Below, piece by piece: positions 7,918-16,111 of a stretch of DNA of 64,000 nucleotides. The stretch lies in the NCBI GenBank assembly GCA_020636435.1, contig JACJXX010000002.1, positions 2,728,001-2,792,000 of the forward strand, read 5' to 3'. Under the pieces are notes generated by a model. It was not told the origin of the DNA. It searched no databases and saw nothing but the letters and a program-made list of their open reading frames with translations. Source of the stretch: Lewinellaceae bacterium. Lineage in GTDB: Bacteria; Bacteroidota; Bacteroidia; Chitinophagales; Saprospiraceae. Numbering within the stretch: position 1 is the stretch's first letter; each line of letters begins with the position of its first letter. The position numbers were made by a program, and so were the translations under genes.

Positions 7918-9060
7918 ATGAAACGCATATACTTCGACAACGCCGCCACCACCCCCCTGGCAGATGAAGTGATAGAAACCATGGCCCGCGCCATGCAGAA
8001 TACTTTCGGCAACCCTTCTTCCATCTACGCTGAAGGGCGCAATGCCCGCGCTGCCATCGAGCAGGCCCGCAAAGAGGTAGCACACTACCTGGGCGCCTCA
8101 ATAGGAGAAATCTTCTTCACCTCCGGCGGCACCGAGTCGAACAACATGGCCCTCAAGTGCGCAGTGCGCGACCTGAAGGTGGAGCGCATCATTTCCTCAC
8201 CCATCGAGCACCACTGCGTCCTGCATTCCCTGGATAGCCTGGAGCGGCTCGGACAGATCGAACGGGAGGAAGTTAAACTGGATGCTCAGGGGCATCCGGA
8301 TATCGAGCGCCTGGAACAGTTACTGAAAAGCAGCGCCAAAAAAACAATGGTGTCCCTCATGCACTCCAATAACGAGATCGGAGCCATGATCGATCTGCAG
8401 GAAGTGGGGGAGCTGTGCCGGCAACACGGCGCCTTGTTCCACTCCGATACGGTCCAGACCATAGGATATTATCCGATCGACGTTTCCAAAACGCCCATCA
8501 GCTTCCTCTCCGGCTCGGCGCATAAGTTTTACGGGCCCAAAGGCGTAGGCTTCATCTACATCAACGGCGACAACATCATAAAACCCTACGTGGACGGCGG
8601 CGCCCAGGAGCGCAACATGCGCGGCGGCACGGAGAACATCTACGGCATTCTCGGCCTGGCGAAAGCCCTGAGCCTGGCTTATGGCAACCTGGAAGAACGC
8701 CGTCGAAAAGTAACGGATGTGCGCAACTACATGAAAACCCAACTGGAAGCCCACTTCGGCAACCTCCAGTTCAACGGAGATCCGGAAAACGGGCATTACA
8801 AACTATTGAGCGTGGCCTTCCCGCCTTCCGGCAAGGCCGATCTTTTGCTGTTGAGCCTCGACATCGCCGGGGTCAGCGTCTCGGGCGGCAGCGCCTGTAG
8901 TTCGGGCGCCGATGCGGGCTCGCATGTCATTGAAGCCCTGAAGGGCGACCCGGACCGAAAGACCATCCGCTTTTCTTTCTCGCACAACAATACCCGGGAG
9001 GAGGTGGATCAGGTGGTGGCGAAGTTGAAGGAGATACTGCCGGTGGGGGTGGGGGCGTAG
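7918..9060 (+). CDS. Cysteine desulfurase (IscS/NifS type)
   Basis: PLP enzyme that converts cysteine to alanine and hands the sulfur to Fe-S cluster or thio-cofactor assembly. 380 residues from the ATG at 7918, where the conserved MKRIYFDNAATTPL begins; an in-frame upstream ATG would lie inside the palindromic repeat. Landmarks: GTESNNMALK, SPIEHHCVLH (about residue 99), MHSNNEIGAM (about residue 147), FHSDTVQTIGYYPID, the PLP lysine in SGSAHKFYGPKG (about residue 204) and the active Cys loop GGSACSSGADAGSHV (about residue 325). No IscU or other isc/suf gene is adjacent. Confidence 0.9.
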   Translation: MKRIYFDNAATTPLADEVIETMARAMQNTFGNPSSIYAEGRNARAAIEQARKEVAHYLGASIGEIFFTSGGTESNNMALKCAVRDLKVERIISSPIEHHCVLHSLDSLERLGQIEREEVKLDAQGHPDIERLEQLLKSSAKKTMVSLMHSNNEIGAMIDLQEVGELCRQHGALFHSDTVQTIGYYPIDVSKTPISFLSGSAHKFYGPKGVGFIYINGDNIIKPYVDGGAQERNMRGGTENIYGILGLAKALSLAYGNLEERRRKVTDVRNYMKTQLEAHFGNLQFNGDPENGHYKLLSVAFPPSGKADLLLLSLDIAGVSVSGGSACSSGADAGSHVIEALKGDPDRKTIRFSFSHNNTREEVDQVVAKLKEILPVGVGA

Positions 9061-9069
9061 AAAAGACGG

Positions 9070-9154
9070 AACGCGGATGACGCGGATCTGGCGGATTTTC
9101 GCGGATAGCTCACGCGTCGCTTCCATATCTGCGTGTATTCGCAAAATTCGCGTT
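9070..9154. repeat. Degenerate periodic palindrome with CGCGGAT units
   Basis: The left part is built of units of about 10 bp containing CGCGGAT; the right part (TCGCAAAATTCGCGTT) is roughly its reverse complement. Related units occur near 10505-10560 and in the tandem repeat at 27007-27240. Confidence 0.6.
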
Positions 9155-9182
9155 GTCCCTGCCGCGAGGCGCGTGTTCTGGT

Positions 9183-9848
9183 TTATCCATACTCCCGCTC
9201 CCCAAACAACAAGCTCCCAATCCGCACCATCGTACTGCCTTCTTCCAGGGCGATCTTGTAGTCATCCGACATGCCCATGGAAATCTCGCGGAAGCTGTCC
9301 TGATTGGCGAAGAAGTTGTCTTTCAGGTATTGGAAGATTTTTCTAAGTTGTTGAAACTCCCGGCGCACCTGCTCCTCATTGTCGGTGAAAGTTGCCATGC
9401 CCATCACGCCCGCGATGCGAATGTTCTTCAGGTTTTTAAATGTATCGGAGCGGAGCATCTCATAAGCTTCTTCGGGTTCGAAGCCGTATTTGGTGTCTTC
9501 CTCGGCGATCTTGAACTGCAGCAGGCAATCGACTACCCTTTTGTCCTGGGCAGCGCGTTTGTCGATCTCTTTCAGCACCTTGAAGCTGTCCACAGAGTGA
9601 ATGAGATGCACCCAGGAGGTGATGTATTTCACTTTGTTGGTTTGCAGGTGCCCGATGAGGTGCCAGCGGATGTCTTTGGGCATCTGCTCGTACTTGTCGA
9701 TCATTTCCTGCACCCGGTTTTCGCCGAAATCGCGCTGCCCGGCCTGGTACAGCTCCATGATCTTTTCCGGCGGGTGGGTTTTGGACACGGCGACGAGGGT
9801 AGCTTGGGTGGGCTCCAGTTCTTTGAGTAGGTCCTGCAGTTCTTTCAT
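9183..9848 (-). CDS. YggS family PLP homeostasis protein
   Basis: PLP-binding protein thought to buffer pyridoxal phosphate and affect amino-acid metabolism; no catalytic activity is established for the family. 221 residues, a single TIM-barrel domain. The PLP lysine is in TLVAVSKTHP (Lys at about residue 23). Further family motifs are DFGENRVQEM (about 56), WHLIGHLQTNKVKYI (about 77), HSVDS, GVMGMATF, and the C-terminal SMGMSDDYKIALEEGSTMVRIGSLLFG with the phosphate-binding Ser/Arg. Convergent with the cysteine desulfurase, with a periodic repeat between. Confidence 0.92.
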   Translation of the reverse strand: MKELQDLLKELEPTQATLVAVSKTHPPEKIMELYQAGQRDFGENRVQEMIDKYEQMPKDIRWHLIGHLQTNKVKYITSWVHLIHSVDSFKVLKEIDKRAAQDKRVVDCLLQFKIAEEDTKYGFEPEEAYEMLRSDTFKNLKNIRIAGVMGMATFTDNEEQVRREFQQLRKIFQYLKDNFFANQDSFREISMGMSDDYKIALEEGSTMVRIGSLLFGEREYG

Positions 9849-9913
9849 GCTTGCTTTTTTTTCGCCACGAAGGCATCGCGAAGGCTTTGTGTTTTCAGGG
9901 TGGCGGCCTAATT

Positions 9914-10097
9914 CTACTTTGTTACTTTAACACTGAGACCGCAGATTGTAGGCTGCTCAACTGCTGACCAGCAGTTGAGCAGCCTCTCTGCGTCCACGAA
10001 TTTGAACCGCAGAGAGCGCTGGGATACGCAGAGAAAGTGCCGCCCCCCTGCGTCTCTCCGCGTCCCCTGCGGTTAATTTTTTAAAGTAACAAAGTAG
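9914..10097. mobile_element. Non-autonomous palindromic element, family A, copy 1 (184 bp)
   Basis: The ends are perfect 17-bp inverted repeats (CTACTTTGTTACTTTAA at 9914-9930, complement at 10081-10097). The same ends bound elements at 17971-18346 and 39871-40042. The inside differs from those: it has a 16-bp perfect hairpin (9950-9965 with 9970-9985, loop GACC) and a stretch of CCGCAGAG/ACGCAGAG-like units forming a second inverted pair. It codes for nothing. No clear target duplication was found. It occupies most of the gap between yggS and the next small gene. Confidence 0.8.
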
Positions 10098-10246
10098 TAC
10101 TAAATAGTTGCGTTATTTTTAGAACAACACAACCTTCCAGTAGTTTGGCGCCCTCCACTTTTGGATTTCCTTAACTCCAGTCAGGAAATATTTTTATGTT
10201 GCCTCTCGTTTATCCAACATACTTTCACCCTGATAACTGCTCGGCT

Positions 10247-10462
10247 ATGTATACCTACAACCACAAGTTTGAACGCGCTGCCAGTGCCCGCCGGGCCACG
10301 GCAGTGTTTTTCACCATCCTGTTTCACCTCCTCCTGATCGGCGGCATCGCCTACAGCACCGGCGTGGATATGAACAAGTATACGCCGGAATTCGTCAAAA
10401 CGCTGCTGGGCATGGAGGATGACGGCGCTGCTACAGCGAAGGTGGAGGTACCGAAGCCTTGA
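10247..10462 (+). CDS. Small single-span membrane protein, unknown
   Basis: 71 residues from the ATG at 10247 (MYTYNHKFERAASARR). One hydrophobic helix, residues about 17-38 (AVFFTILFHLLLIGGIAYST), follows a positively charged N-terminus, then a short acidic/proline tail. The layout resembles the anchor part of TonB-like proteins without the rest. No recognised domain. An earlier in-frame start at 10196 would add 17 residues of unlikely sequence. Codon use looks native, but a gene this short is uncertain. Confidence 0.5.
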   Translation: MYTYNHKFERAASARRATAVFFTILFHLLLIGGIAYSTGVDMNKYTPEFVKTLLGMEDDGAATAKVEVPKP

Positions 10463-10468
10463 GAAGGG

Positions 10469-10500
10469 GTAAATGTGCGAAAGTGTAAACGTGTAAACGT
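10469..10500. repeat. 8-bp tandem array, 4 units
   Basis: GTAAATGT, GCGAAAGT, GTAAACGT, GTAAACGT: almost the same units as those inside the mobile element at 12937-12968. Located just after the stop of the small membrane protein gene. Confidence 0.85.
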
Positions 10501-10567
10501 GCCGCTTGCCGTTGGGCTGCCAAATCCGCGTCAACCCGCCCGATCCGCGTCATCCGTGTTCCATCCA

Positions 10568-11218
10568 TCAGAACAGCCCGTGCAACTCCGCCCTCACCTG
10601 GTTGAGTATTTCCCCCAGGTCTTCCGGGTTGTGGATAAAATCCACGTCATCGGCATTGATGACCAGCAGGCGCCCTTCCTTATAATTTCCGATCCAGTTT
10701 TCGTAGCGTTGGTTGAGCCGTTTGAGGTAGTCCAGGCTCATATTGCCCTCGTAGTCGCGGCCGCGGTCCTGAATGTGGGCCACCAGGGTGGGGATGCTGG
10801 CCCGCAGGTAGATGAGCAGGTCGGGCGGCTGGATTTGGGAGGACATGGTCTTGAAGAGCTGAAAGTAGTTCTGAAAATCCCGGGTAGACATCAGCCCCAT
10901 GTCGTGCAGGTTGGGGGCGAAGATGTAGGCATCCTCGTAGATGGTTCGGTCCTGCACGACCGTCCGGTCTCCGTTGAGGATTTTGAGCACCTGTTGGTAG
11001 CGGCTGTTGAGGAAGAAAATCTGGAGGTTAAACGACCAGCGCTGCATGTCGTTATAGAAATCGCTCAGGTAAGGGTTGTCGTCGGTAGATTCGTAATGGA
11101 CATCCCATCCGAAGTGCTTGGCCAATTGTTCAGTGAGGGTGGTCTTGCCGGCGCCGATGTTGCCGGCAATGGCTACGTGTTTGACCTTTAGCGTGGAATC
11201 TTGTTGAGGCTGGCTCAT
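10568..11218 (-). CDS. Deoxynucleoside kinase
   Basis: Phosphorylates deoxynucleosides (deoxyadenosine/deoxyguanosine type) in nucleotide salvage. 216 residues from the ATG at 11218. P-loop AIAGNIGAGKTTL at about residue 17, substrate-site WSFNLQIFFL (about 75), the DRT motif in VVQDRTIYEDAYIFA (about 97), and the LID-like region LRASIPTLVAHIQDRGRDYE (about 140). An upstream in-frame start at 11305 would add 29 residues not typical of the family and would lie within a palindrome, so the later start was chosen. Confidence 0.9.
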   Translation of the reverse strand: MSQPQQDSTLKVKHVAIAGNIGAGKTTLTEQLAKHFGWDVHYESTDDNPYLSDFYNDMQRWSFNLQIFFLNSRYQQVLKILNGDRTVVQDRTIYEDAYIFAPNLHDMGLMSTRDFQNYFQLFKTMSSQIQPPDLLIYLRASIPTLVAHIQDRGRDYEGNMSLDYLKRLNQRYENWIGNYKEGRLLVINADDVDFIHNPEDLGEILNQVRAELHGLF

Positions 11219-11281
11219 AGTATCGTTTGGTTGTCCGCCACGAAAATATGTTGCCTGGGGGAAAATTTTAAACTTTTCTTT

Positions 11282-11383
11282 AAAAAATAAATCCGACGTC
11301 AACAAATGATGGTGAAGGCCGAAGGTCTGTGAGTGAAGGCCGATCCATCATTTGTTGACTTAAAGTGTCGAATTTATTTTTTA
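11282..11383. repeat. Two-tier palindrome upstream of the kinase gene
   Basis: An inner perfect 15-bp stem (GTCAACAAATGATGG at 11298-11312 with 11345-11359) lies inside an outer AT-rich stem (AAAAAATAAATCCGAC with GTCGAATTTATTTTTT). The loop holds two direct copies of GTGAAGGCCGA. No second copy was seen in the window. Confidence 0.75.
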
Positions 11384-11431
11384 ATCACTATCCAGTGCTA
11401 AAGTTTCCTTTTTTGCGCAATACCTTTGTTT

Positions 11432-11588
11432 AGGGATGAAAAATAAATAACTGACGCCAATTGCCGTTATCTTTTTCCGTTGGGCGGCGTTATTTTTTCG
11501 TTACATCCGTACGGATGCGCCTCAAAAATGCCTTGCCCAGCGAAAAAATATTTAGGCACTTGGCCCAACTTATTTAATTTTCATCCCT
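11432..11588. repeat. Palindromic repeat element, copy 2 of family R1
   Basis: Arms GGGATGAAAAATAAATAA and its near-perfect complement (17 of 18) close the element. Interior motifs TCTTTTTCCG, CGTTACATCCGTACGGATG and GCGAAAAAATATTT match the copy at 7749. It occupies most of the leader upstream of gatC. Confidence 0.85.
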
Positions 11589-11626
11589 TTACCGATTAAA
11601 ACAGGGCAAACATCTAAAAATCTGCA

Positions 11627-11920
11627 ATGAAGATAGATAAGCAGTTAATTTCGAAGCTTGAACACCTGGCGCGCCTGGAATTGTCAGATCAGGAAGCCGG
11701 GCGCCTGATGGCGGACCTCAACAGCATCCTCGAAATGGTCGAAAAACTTCAGGAACTGGATACCTCTGAAACCGAGCCACTGGTGTACATCAATGAAGAT
11801 GTCAATGTACTCCGGGAAGACGCGGTGGCAGGGCAGGTGAGCCGGGAGGATGCCCTGCGCAATGCGCCGGATCAGGCGGGCGGCCACTTCCAGGTGCCGA
11901 AAGTCATAGATTTAGGATAA
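11627..11920 (+). CDS. gatC: Asp/Glu-tRNA amidotransferase subunit C
   Basis: Small subunit of GatCAB, which amidates mischarged Glu-tRNA(Gln) or Asp-tRNA(Asn). 97 residues, the normal family length. The N-terminal IDKQLISKLEHLARLELSD and the central LNSILEMVEKLQELDTSETEPLVY match the family, as does the LREDAV...REDALRNAPDQ...FQVPKVI end. gatA and gatB are not in the window. The next gene, an ABC ATPase, starts 18 bp downstream on the same strand, so the two are probably co-transcribed. Confidence 0.93.
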   Translation: MKIDKQLISKLEHLARLELSDQEAGRLMADLNSILEMVEKLQELDTSETEPLVYINEDVNVLREDAVAGQVSREDALRNAPDQAGGHFQVPKVIDLG

Positions 11921-11937
11921 AACGTAAAACGATTGGC

Positions 11938-12669
11938 ATGAGCGTAATGATCTCCGTTAAAGAATTGACCAAGACCTATATCATGGGCGCAGCTAAAGTG
12001 CACGCGCTGCAGGGCGTGTCGCTGGATATCCAACGCAACGAGTTCGTCGCGCTGATGGGCCCCTCGGGTTCCGGAAAATCCACCTTGATGAACCTGCTGG
12101 GCTGCCTCGACACGCCGACCAGCGGAGCGTACTGGCTCAACGGCATCAATGTAAGCACGATGGAAGACAATGACCTGGCCGAAGTGCGCAACAAAGAGAT
12201 CGGCTTCATCTTCCAAACTTTCAACCTGCTGCCCCGGCTCAGCGCACTGGAAAATGTGGCTTTGCCGCTGGTTTACGCAGGAGTGAGCAAAGCCGATCGC
12301 CGCGAAAAGGCCATGCAGGTGCTGGATGCAGTCGGGCTGGGCGACCGGGTAGAACACAAACCCAACGAGCTGTCCGGCGGGCAGCGCCAACGGGTGGCCA
12401 TCGCCCGCGCCCTGGTCAACGACCCCTCCATCATCCTCGCCGATGAGCCCACCGGCAACCTCGACACCAAAACCTCCATCGAGATCATGGGCATCCTGGA
12501 GGAAATCCACCGGCAGGGCAACACCGTCATCCTGGTCACCCATGAACCGGATATCGCCGAGCACGCCCACCGCGCCGTCCGCCTCCGCGACGGCATGGTG
12601 GAAAGCGACGAGATCAATGAAAATATCATTACGGTGGATGATCCTGAGCATCGGTACAAGCAGGGCTGA
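11938..12669 (+). CDS. ABC transporter ATP-binding protein (LolD/MacB type)
   Basis: 243-residue ATPase of the family that drives lipoprotein release (LolCDE) or MacB-type export. Walker A GPSGSGKST (about residue 41), Q-loop FIFQTFNLLPRLSALENV (about 92), signature LSGGQRQRVAIARAL (about 144), Walker B IILADEPTGNLD, and the switch histidine in VILVTHEPDIAEHAHR. The THAL-type loop LGCLDTPTSGAYWLNG is typical of the LolD/FtsE-like branch. No permease is adjacent, so the partner is unknown. The start could be 11938 or the second ATG at 11947. Confidence 0.9.
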   Translation: MSVMISVKELTKTYIMGAAKVHALQGVSLDIQRNEFVALMGPSGSGKSTLMNLLGCLDTPTSGAYWLNGINVSTMEDNDLAEVRNKEIGFIFQTFNLLPRLSALENVALPLVYAGVSKADRREKAMQVLDAVGLGDRVEHKPNELSGGQRQRVAIARALVNDPSIILADEPTGNLDTKTSIEIMGILEEIHRQGNTVILVTHEPDIAEHAHRAVRLRDGMVESDEINENIITVDDPEHRYKQG

Positions 12670-12735
12670 TTCGATTTTTGATTTTCGAAGTGTGACTTTT
12701 GATTTGGGAAGTTCGCAAATTCCCATTGCCCACTT

Positions 12736-12896
12736 AGGCACGAGGAAAGAATAAAGTGTTCAATTATGGGGCAGTAATTTTTGTGCCAGGCAAGGCGCGA
12801 AGAATGAAGATAGCCAAAGCTACCTGAGTGATGAGCAACGCAGCATGGCGCAAAAAGGACAAGCCAGAATGGACAGTTTATTCTTTCGTCGTGCCT
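12736..12896. repeat. Palindromic repeat element, copy 3 of family R1
   Basis: Outer 20-bp arms (AGGCACGAGGAAAGAATAAA at 12736-12755, complement at 12877-12896) have one mismatch. Read on the minus strand, the interior has CCTTTTTGCGCCATGCTGCGTTGC, which follows the same pattern as the other R1 copies. A transposed element begins 10 bp beyond its right arm. Confidence 0.75.
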
Positions 12897-12936
12897 TAAT
12901 AGCATACATACTACTGGACATTTTAGGGGCTACCGT

Positions 12937-12968
12937 GTAAATGTGTGAAAGTGTAAACGTGTAAATGC
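12937..12968. repeat. 8-bp tandem array inside the 331-bp element
   Basis: GTAAATGT, GTGAAAGT, GTAAACGT, GTAAATGC. A matching inverted array (CATTTACG, CTCTTACA, CATTTACA) lies at 13188-13211 on the other side of the core repeat. Confidence 0.85.
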
Positions 12969-12994
12969 TTGGGAATCCCGTTCTTTTACACATT

Positions 12995-13188
12995 TGAGGG
13001 TGCTCCGGAAACTATTGATGGCGAAGAATATTTTGTCCACCCCCTAAATCCCCCGCCAGCGGGGGACATTTCCTCCGATTCAGGGGTGTGTTTTCCCCCG
13101 CTGGCGGGGGTCAGGGGGTGGAGTCCAAATAAAATTTCCCATTATTGGGCACCGGAGTTCCAAGCTAGACTTTCCGGAGTAGCCTCAC
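12995..13188. repeat. Interspersed core repeat, copy 2 (194 bp)
   Basis: Near-identical to 1035-1252 apart from the shorter centre. It has the same inverted ends (TGAGGGTGCTCCGGAAACT) and strong internal stem (CCCGCCAGCGGGGG at about 13052-13065 with 13094-13107). Confidence 0.85.
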
Positions 13189-13315
13189 ATTTACGCTCTT
13201 ACACATTTACACGATCCGGCAAATGTCCAGTAGTATGAATAGCATATCCAATCCTTCCCTGCTAACCTCTCTACCATAGATTTGTTATGTTTGCCGGACA
13301 ACAAACAAAACGACT

Positions 13316-13864
13316 ATGGCCTTTCGCATTTACACCAAGACAGGAGACCAGGGAGAAACCGGCCTTTTCGGCGGCAAGCGCCTGCCCAAGAGCCACATTC
13401 GCATCGATGCCTACGGGACGGTGGACGAACTGAATTCCTACCTCGGGCTGGTCCGGGATTACAGCGAGAGCGAAACCACCCGCAGCCTGCTCAAAGCGAT
13501 ACAGGACCGCCTGTTCGCCATTGGTTCCAACCTGGCTTCCGACCCCGACAAAAATATGGCCGTGCCCGATATCAAGCCAGATGACATCAGCCTGCTGGAA
13601 AAAGAGATGGACCGGATGAACGAATCCCTGCCGGAGCTTCGGAACTTTATCCTTCCGGGAGGGCACCCTGCCGTTTCTTTTTGCCACATCGCCCGTTGTG
13701 TTTGCCGCCGGGCGGAGCGGCTGGTAGTTGCCCTGGCTCAGCAGGAATGGGTGGCCCCCGTTATTGTGCCGTACCTGAACCGCCTCTCGGATTATCTTTT
13801 CCTGTTGGCGCGTCAAATAGCATTCCAACAGGGAGTGGAAGAAGTAACCTGGGCCCCGCGCTGA
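13316..13864 (+). CDS. Cob(I)alamin adenosyltransferase, PduO type
   Basis: Transfers the adenosyl group from ATP to cob(I)alamin to make adenosylcobalamin. 182 residues, the usual length. The N-terminal ATP site IYTKTGDQGETGLFGGKRLPKS (residues about 5-26), the DAYGTVDELNSYLG helix (about 32-45) and the C-terminal RRAERLVV...PYLNRLSDYLFLLAR with the catalytic Arg/Asp region are all present. Presence of the enzyme suggests adenosylcobalamin-dependent metabolism, although no such enzyme lies in the window. A -35/-7-like promoter for the next gene overlaps its 3' end. Confidence 0.95.
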   Translation: MAFRIYTKTGDQGETGLFGGKRLPKSHIRIDAYGTVDELNSYLGLVRDYSESETTRSLLKAIQDRLFAIGSNLASDPDKNMAVPDIKPDDISLLEKEMDRMNESLPELRNFILPGGHPAVSFCHIARCVCRRAERLVVALAQQEWVAPVIVPYLNRLSDYLFLLARQIAFQQGVEEVTWAPR

Positions 13865-13873
13865 ATTTAAAAG

Positions 13874-13902
13874 TTGTTTATGCCGGCTATTGTCTATATT
13901 TG
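13874..13902 (+). promoter_or_regulatory. Bacteroidota-type promoter for the HD-domain gene
   Basis: TTG at 13874-13876, an 18-bp spacer, then TATATTTG at 13895-13902, matching the Bacteroidota -33 TTG / -7 TAnnTTTG pattern. The ATG of the next gene is at 13909, so the transcript could have almost no leader. Confidence 0.5.
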
Positions 13903-13908
13903 TATACT

Positions 13909-16020
13909 ATGAGTGCATGGAGAACGACGATAGAAGGCCTGCCTACCCTGGTAAAATACCTTATGGTCGCAGGAGTAGTGGCCTTCATTACCTTTTTGTT
14001 TCCCAATAATGCCAGATTCAAGTATGAATTTGACAAAGGGCAGCCCTGGCGGTACGAAGACCTCCGGGCGCCGTTTGACTTTGCCATCCGGAAGCCGGCG
14101 GAAGAAGTAGATGCCGAGAAAAATGCCCTGCGGGAAAATTTTACTCCTTTTTACGAACTGAACCTGGAAATCATCAAGGAGAAGAAACGAAGCCTGGCTG
14201 CGGAGTTCGACCACCAGTTGGAGTTGGTCATGGAAGAGGGGCAGTTTGAGGATGTAGTGAAAAAACCGGAGGAATACCTGCAATTTGGCAAGCGCTTTAT
14301 GGAAAACCTCTTTAAACGCGGGATTTTACAACTGGCGCCCGAACATGAGGGCAGAGGAGGCGATTTTGTCATCAACGTCGTTCGCGGCAATACGACCCAG
14401 CCCCAAACCGTGGACAACCTGCTGTCGCTGGGAGAGGCCAAAGAATTGTTGAGCGATTCCCTGCCTTACAGCAAACTGGCGGAGCCCGAGTTCCTGTATC
14501 CCATCCTGGAAGGGCTGATCAGCCCCAACCTCACCTACAACGATACCCTGAGCCGGAAGATCATGGAGGAAGAGCTTTCGAAAGTGCCGGTTTACCGCGG
14601 CCGGGTCTCCAAAGGGCAACTCATCGTGACGAAGGGAGCCTATATTACGGATGATATTTACCAGAAACTGATCTCCTTCCGGGCGCAGTACGAAGAGGAA
14701 ATCACCAGCAAGCAGTCCTATTGGGGAGTGCTCGTGGGATACCTGCTGCTGTCCTCCCTGATCATCGGCATTTTTCTCTTATACGTAAAGCTGTACGCCA
14801 GGCCGGTCTTTTCCAGCTTCAATAAGTTGATCTTCATATTGTTATGGCTGGTTGCCTACAGCTATATCGTTTATGCAGTGGAGCAGGTCGAGGTGTTGAG
14901 TACGTACATGATCCCTTTCTGCATATTGCCGATCGTAATCAAGAACTTTTACAATGAGCGGCTGGCGCTGTTCACCCATTTGGTGGTCGTGCTGTTGGCG
15001 AGTTTCCTGTCGAGCTTAGGGTACGAATTTGCCTTTCTGCAGATTCTGGCGGGCATCGTCGTTTTGCTGAGCGATGTGGAAACCCGGGAGTGGTCCCGTT
15101 TTTTCTATTCGATCTTTTTTATCTTCCTGGTCTACGCCACCGGCTACCTGGGCTTGTCTCTGATCATAGAAGGCGACGTTATGGATGTGGACTGGACGGA
15201 GGTTTACTGGCTGGCGCTCAGCGCCTTTCTGACGCTTCTGGCCTATCCCCTTATCCCCTTGCTGGAGCGCTTCTTTGGTTTCACCTCCTCGATCACTCTG
15301 GTAGAACTGTCGGATATGAACCGGCCACTGCTGCGGGAGTTGTCGCTGAAAGCGCCCGGCACCATGCAGCACTCTCTGCAGGTGGCCAACCTGGCGGATG
15401 AGGCCGCCCGGAAGATCGGAGCAAATCCCCTTCTGGTAAAAGTAGCAGCGCTGTACCACGATATTGGCAAAACCCTGAAACCAGAGTATTTTATCGAAAA
15501 CCAAAGCGGCAAAAACCCCCACGATGAACTTTCTGATTTAGAAAGCGCTCAGGTGATCATCAGCCACGTTTCGGAAGGCGTGAAGATGGCTAAAAAGGCC
15601 CGCCTGCCGTCTATCCTGGTCGATTTTATCAAAACCCACCACGGCACCACCCGGACAGAGTACTTCTACCGGAATTATGCCAATAAGCACCCGGATGAAA
15701 AGGTGGATGAGCATGATTTTCAATATCCCGGCCCCAAACCCCGAACCAAAGAAGAGACCATCCTGATGATGGCCGACTCTATAGAGGCTGCCTGCAAGAG
15801 CCTGAAAAGCCCTACTGAAGAAGGGCTCTTTAGCCTGATCGATAAAATCGTAGCCGGCAAGATCACCATGGGCCAGTTCGAGCATTCCAATATGACCTTT
15901 GAAGAACTGGAAGAATGCAAACAGGTCTTCAAGCAGATGATGAAGTCGGTCCACCACGTGCGCATCGAGTATCCGGAAGAGAAAGCGGAAAAGGAGGAGG
16001 AGGAGCCGCAGAAGGGGTAG
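13909..16020 (+). CDS. 7TM-HD family c-di-AMP phosphodiesterase (PgpH-like)
   Basis: Predicted membrane hydrolase of cyclic di-AMP. 703 residues from the ATG at 13909. One N-terminal helix (about 14-27) is followed by an extracytoplasmic region of about 240 residues (7TMR-HDED type), then a block of seven helices (about 275-470) and a cytoplasmic HD domain: LKAPGTMQHSLQVANLADEA with the first metal His, AALYHDIGKTLKPEYF (HD at about residue 516), ISHVSEGV and KTHHGTTRTEYF. The tail is acidic/lysine-rich. The matching cyclase CdaA is encoded at 55583. Longer in-frame starts overlap the adenosyltransferase gene and lack family similarity. Confidence 0.92.
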   Translation: MSAWRTTIEGLPTLVKYLMVAGVVAFITFLFPNNARFKYEFDKGQPWRYEDLRAPFDFAIRKPAEEVDAEKNALRENFTPFYELNLEIIKEKKRSLAAEFDHQLELVMEEGQFEDVVKKPEEYLQFGKRFMENLFKRGILQLAPEHEGRGGDFVINVVRGNTTQPQTVDNLLSLGEAKELLSDSLPYSKLAEPEFLYPILEGLISPNLTYNDTLSRKIMEEELSKVPVYRGRVSKGQLIVTKGAYITDDIYQKLISFRAQYEEEITSKQSYWGVLVGYLLLSSLIIGIFLLYVKLYARPVFSSFNKLIFILLWLVAYSYIVYAVEQVEVLSTYMIPFCILPIVIKNFYNERLALFTHLVVVLLASFLSSLGYEFAFLQILAGIVVLLSDVETREWSRFFYSIFFIFLVYATGYLGLSLIIEGDVMDVDWTEVYWLALSAFLTLLAYPLIPLLERFFGFTSSITLVELSDMNRPLLRELSLKAPGTMQHSLQVANLADEAARKIGANPLLVKVAALYHDIGKTLKPEYFIENQSGKNPHDELSDLESAQVIISHVSEGVKMAKKARLPSILVDFIKTHHGTTRTEYFYRNYANKHPDEKVDEHDFQYPGPKPRTKEETILMMADSIEAACKSLKSPTEEGLFSLIDKIVAGKITMGQFEHSNMTFEELEECKQVFKQMMKSVHHVRIEYPEEKAEKEEEEPQKG

Positions 16021-16111
16021 GGATTGTGGTGAAATGGAACGCGAATGCAATGCCTGCCCGCCAGGTGCTAATCTTTATACACAATTTTGGCCTGAGCCTG
16101 GTGGCGATCTC

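Larger units (their letters stand above)
12907..13237. mobile_element. 331-bp MITE-like element with TIRs and 9-bp target duplication
   Basis: Perfect 17-bp terminal inverted repeats (CATACTACTGGACATTT at 12907-12923, complement at 13221-13237) are bordered directly by the 9-bp direct repeat AATAGCATA (12898-12906 and 13238-13246), the mark of transposition. Similarity of the ends continues inward to about 50 bp, including octamer arrays. The centre (12995-13188) is the core repeat also found at 1035. It contains no transposase, so movement would need an enzyme encoded elsewhere. The 9-bp duplication fits several DDE transposase families; I cannot pick one. Confidence 0.88.

Noticed and set aside
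9950..9985. Stand-alone terminator for yggS
   Set aside because: yggS runs on the minus strand and starts at 9848, so this hairpin is upstream of it; it is internal to a family A element.
13681..13908. Longer N-terminus for the HD-domain protein
   Set aside because: It would overlap the adenosyltransferase gene and lacks similarity; the ATG at 13909 begins with the expected first helix and sits behind a promoter box.
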